From assembly GCA_017935805.1 (NCBI GenBank), contig JAGBGV010000014.1, positions 1 to 7,628 on the forward strand: a stretch of DNA of 7,628 nt, written 5' to 3'. A program made the translations under genes and the position numbers. Below, one piece after another: positions 6,978 to 7,628 of this stretch. The stretch's first letter is position 1. Every line of letters starts with the position of its first letter. Below the pieces are notes generated by a model, which had not been told where the DNA came from, ran no database searches, and saw nothing but the letters and a program-made list of their open reading frames with translations. Source of the DNA: Clostridia bacterium (GTDB taxonomy: Bacteria > Bacillota_A > Clostridia > Oscillospirales > CAG-272).

Positions 6978-6998
6978 ACACGGCCGCAGAAAAGTCAA
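6970..6998 (-). promoter_or_regulatory. Promoter of the GH95 gene run
   Basis: On the minus strand TTGACT (6998-6993) is 17 bases from TAATAT (6975-6970). An alternative reading of the -10 is GATAAT (6977-6972) with an upstream TG, an extended -10, at 15-base spacing. Either gives a start near 6963 and a leader of roughly 30 bases that includes the ribosome binding site at 6947-6941. Confidence 0.55.
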
Positions 6999-7188
6999 CA
7001 AAATATGCGATAAATGCTTATATATACGGTAGTGTTATATTTTGCCTCTCACCGGCAACTGTATTCCGCAAAGTACAAATAAAGCAGATCATAGGTCAGC
7101 AAAACACATGATTATGGGCAAAAACGGGCGAAAAAACGAGGTTTTACTAATCTAAATCAAAATAATCGGATTTTTTTCAAAAAAGGTA

Positions 7189-7217
7189 TTGACAAAAGAA
7201 GATAAAGGTGTTATAAT
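7189..7217 (+). promoter_or_regulatory. Consensus sigma-A promoter of rplM
   Basis: TTGACA (7189-7194) and TATAAT (7212-7217) are both perfect consensus and are separated by exactly 17 bases. Transcription should start near 7224. A strong, largely unregulated promoter fits a ribosomal protein operon. Confidence 0.85.
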
Positions 7218-7262
7218 CTCCCCGTTCGATAAAATTTACTATATTTTTATGGAGGAACAAGT

Positions 7263-7628
7263 ATGTCCACATACATGGCTAAACCCGAGACAGTTGAACG
7301 CCGTTGGTATATCCTCGACGCTGCTAACAAGCCTCTCGGTAAGACAGCTGTTACTGCCGCTAACATTCTCCGCGGCAAGCATCGCCCCGAGTTCACACCT
7401 CATGTTGACTGCGGCGAATTCGTAATCATCATCAACTGCGATAAGGCAGTTCTCACAGGCAAGAAGCTTGATCAGAAGTTCTATCGCACACACTCCGGCT
7501 ACATCGGCGGTCTCAAGGAAACATCCTACCGCAAGCTCATGAACGAAAAGCCCGAAAAGGCTATGCAGCTTGCAATCAAGGGTATGCTTCCCCACAACTC
7601 CATCGGTGATAAGGCTATCACAAGACTC
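7263..7628 (+). CDS. rplM: Ribosomal protein L13 (uL13), N-terminal 122 residues, 3' end outside the window
   Basis: This gene encodes large-subunit ribosomal protein L13, which binds 23S rRNA and is an early assembly protein. The visible 122 of the usual 142-145 residues carry the family's hallmarks: [62 protein letters not shown] followed by IGGLK, and [12 protein letters not shown]. The start is the ATG at 7263, with GGAGG at 7251-7255 and 7-base spacing. The extra MSTYMAK leader is normal for Clostridia. Starting instead at the internal ATG five codons on would lose that good spacing. In most bacteria rpsI (S9) follows, which would lie beyond the right edge. The gene is driven by its own consensus promoter and is divergent from the glycosidase run. 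Confidence 0.97.
   Translation, partial: MSTYMAKPETVERRWYILDAANKPLGKTAVTAANILRGKHRPEFTPHVDCGEFVIIINCDKAVLTGKKLDQKFYRTHSGYIGGLKETSYRKLMNEKPEKAMQLAIKGMLPHNSIGDKAITRL

Larger units (their letters stand above)
6935..7262. other. Divergent intergenic region between the GH95 run and rplM
   Basis: These 328 bases hold the GH95 promoter and inverted repeat on the left and the rplM promoter on the right. The middle (about 7000-7140) shows no open reading frame, tRNA or convincing RNA fold. Positions 7141-7188 are strongly A/T-rich with A and T runs just upstream of the rplM -35 box, and could act as an UP element for a ribosomal protein promoter. The rplM leader is only about 39 bases. Confidence 0.55.

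Noticed and set aside
7000..7060. A second promoter in the AT-rich stretch with TATATATA and TTATATTTT
   Set aside because: No -35 box at 16-18 bases was found on either strand.
7301..7310. Shared CCGTTGGTAT at 20-29 and 7301-7310, considered as a direct repeat flanking the window
   Set aside because: It is only 10 bases long and lies inside two unrelated coding sequences, so chance is the simplest explanation.
7239..7595. Minus-strand 118-residue frame opposite rplM
   Set aside because: It lies opposite the unmistakable L13 coding sequence and has no recognisable domain.

Overview
The window looks like a chromosomal segment from a gut or rumen Clostridia bacterium, most likely Oscillospiraceae/Ruminococcaceae-like. 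The evidence is a Firmicutes-type L13 start (MSTYMAK..., K.LGKTAV..., GEFVIIIN), strong AGGAGG-type ribosome binding sites, consensus sigma-A promoters, a BspA/LRR-type surface protein start, an intracellular GH95 enzyme, and a REP-associated transposase with GTAGGGC-type hairpin repeats. The placement is inferred from protein style only.

Layout. Positions 1-207 (minus) hold the first 69 codons of a secreted repeat protein with its own promoter (281-309). A strong intrinsic terminator (368-393, minus) separates it from a minus-strand gene run read from about 6963 down to 392. In order of transcription this run is: a cytosolic GH95 alpha-L-fucosidase-like glycosidase (6934-4622), a 1058-residue exported, C-terminally membrane-anchored protein (4586-1410), a 110-residue three-helix membrane protein (1435-1103, overlapping the previous gene by 26 bp), and a RAYT/Y1 transposase (1090-392). 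No terminator is visible between these genes, so they can form one transcription unit. Its promoter (6970-6998) carries a perfect 9-bp inverted repeat over the -10 region, a candidate operator. Divergently, a perfect consensus promoter (7189-7217) drives rplM (ribosomal protein L13), which runs off the window at 7628.

How the parts may work together. GH95 enzymes remove terminal alpha-L-fucose (or L-galactose) from glycans. Here the enzyme lacks a signal peptide, so it should act on imported oligosaccharides. The large exported neighbour is beta-rich with a central region that looks TIM-barrel-like, and probably faces or binds glycans at the cell surface. The small three-helix protein is its likely membrane partner. 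This is inference from gene order.

The most unusual signal is in the transposase gene. It contains GTAGGGC-type REP-like hairpin repeats inside its own reading frame, in two clusters of opposite orientation. One cluster is a 42-bp (14-codon) in-frame tandem array. The hairpin stems of two copies differ by a compensatory base-pair change. The transposase therefore seems to carry its probable substrate repeats as surface-loop peptide insertions.
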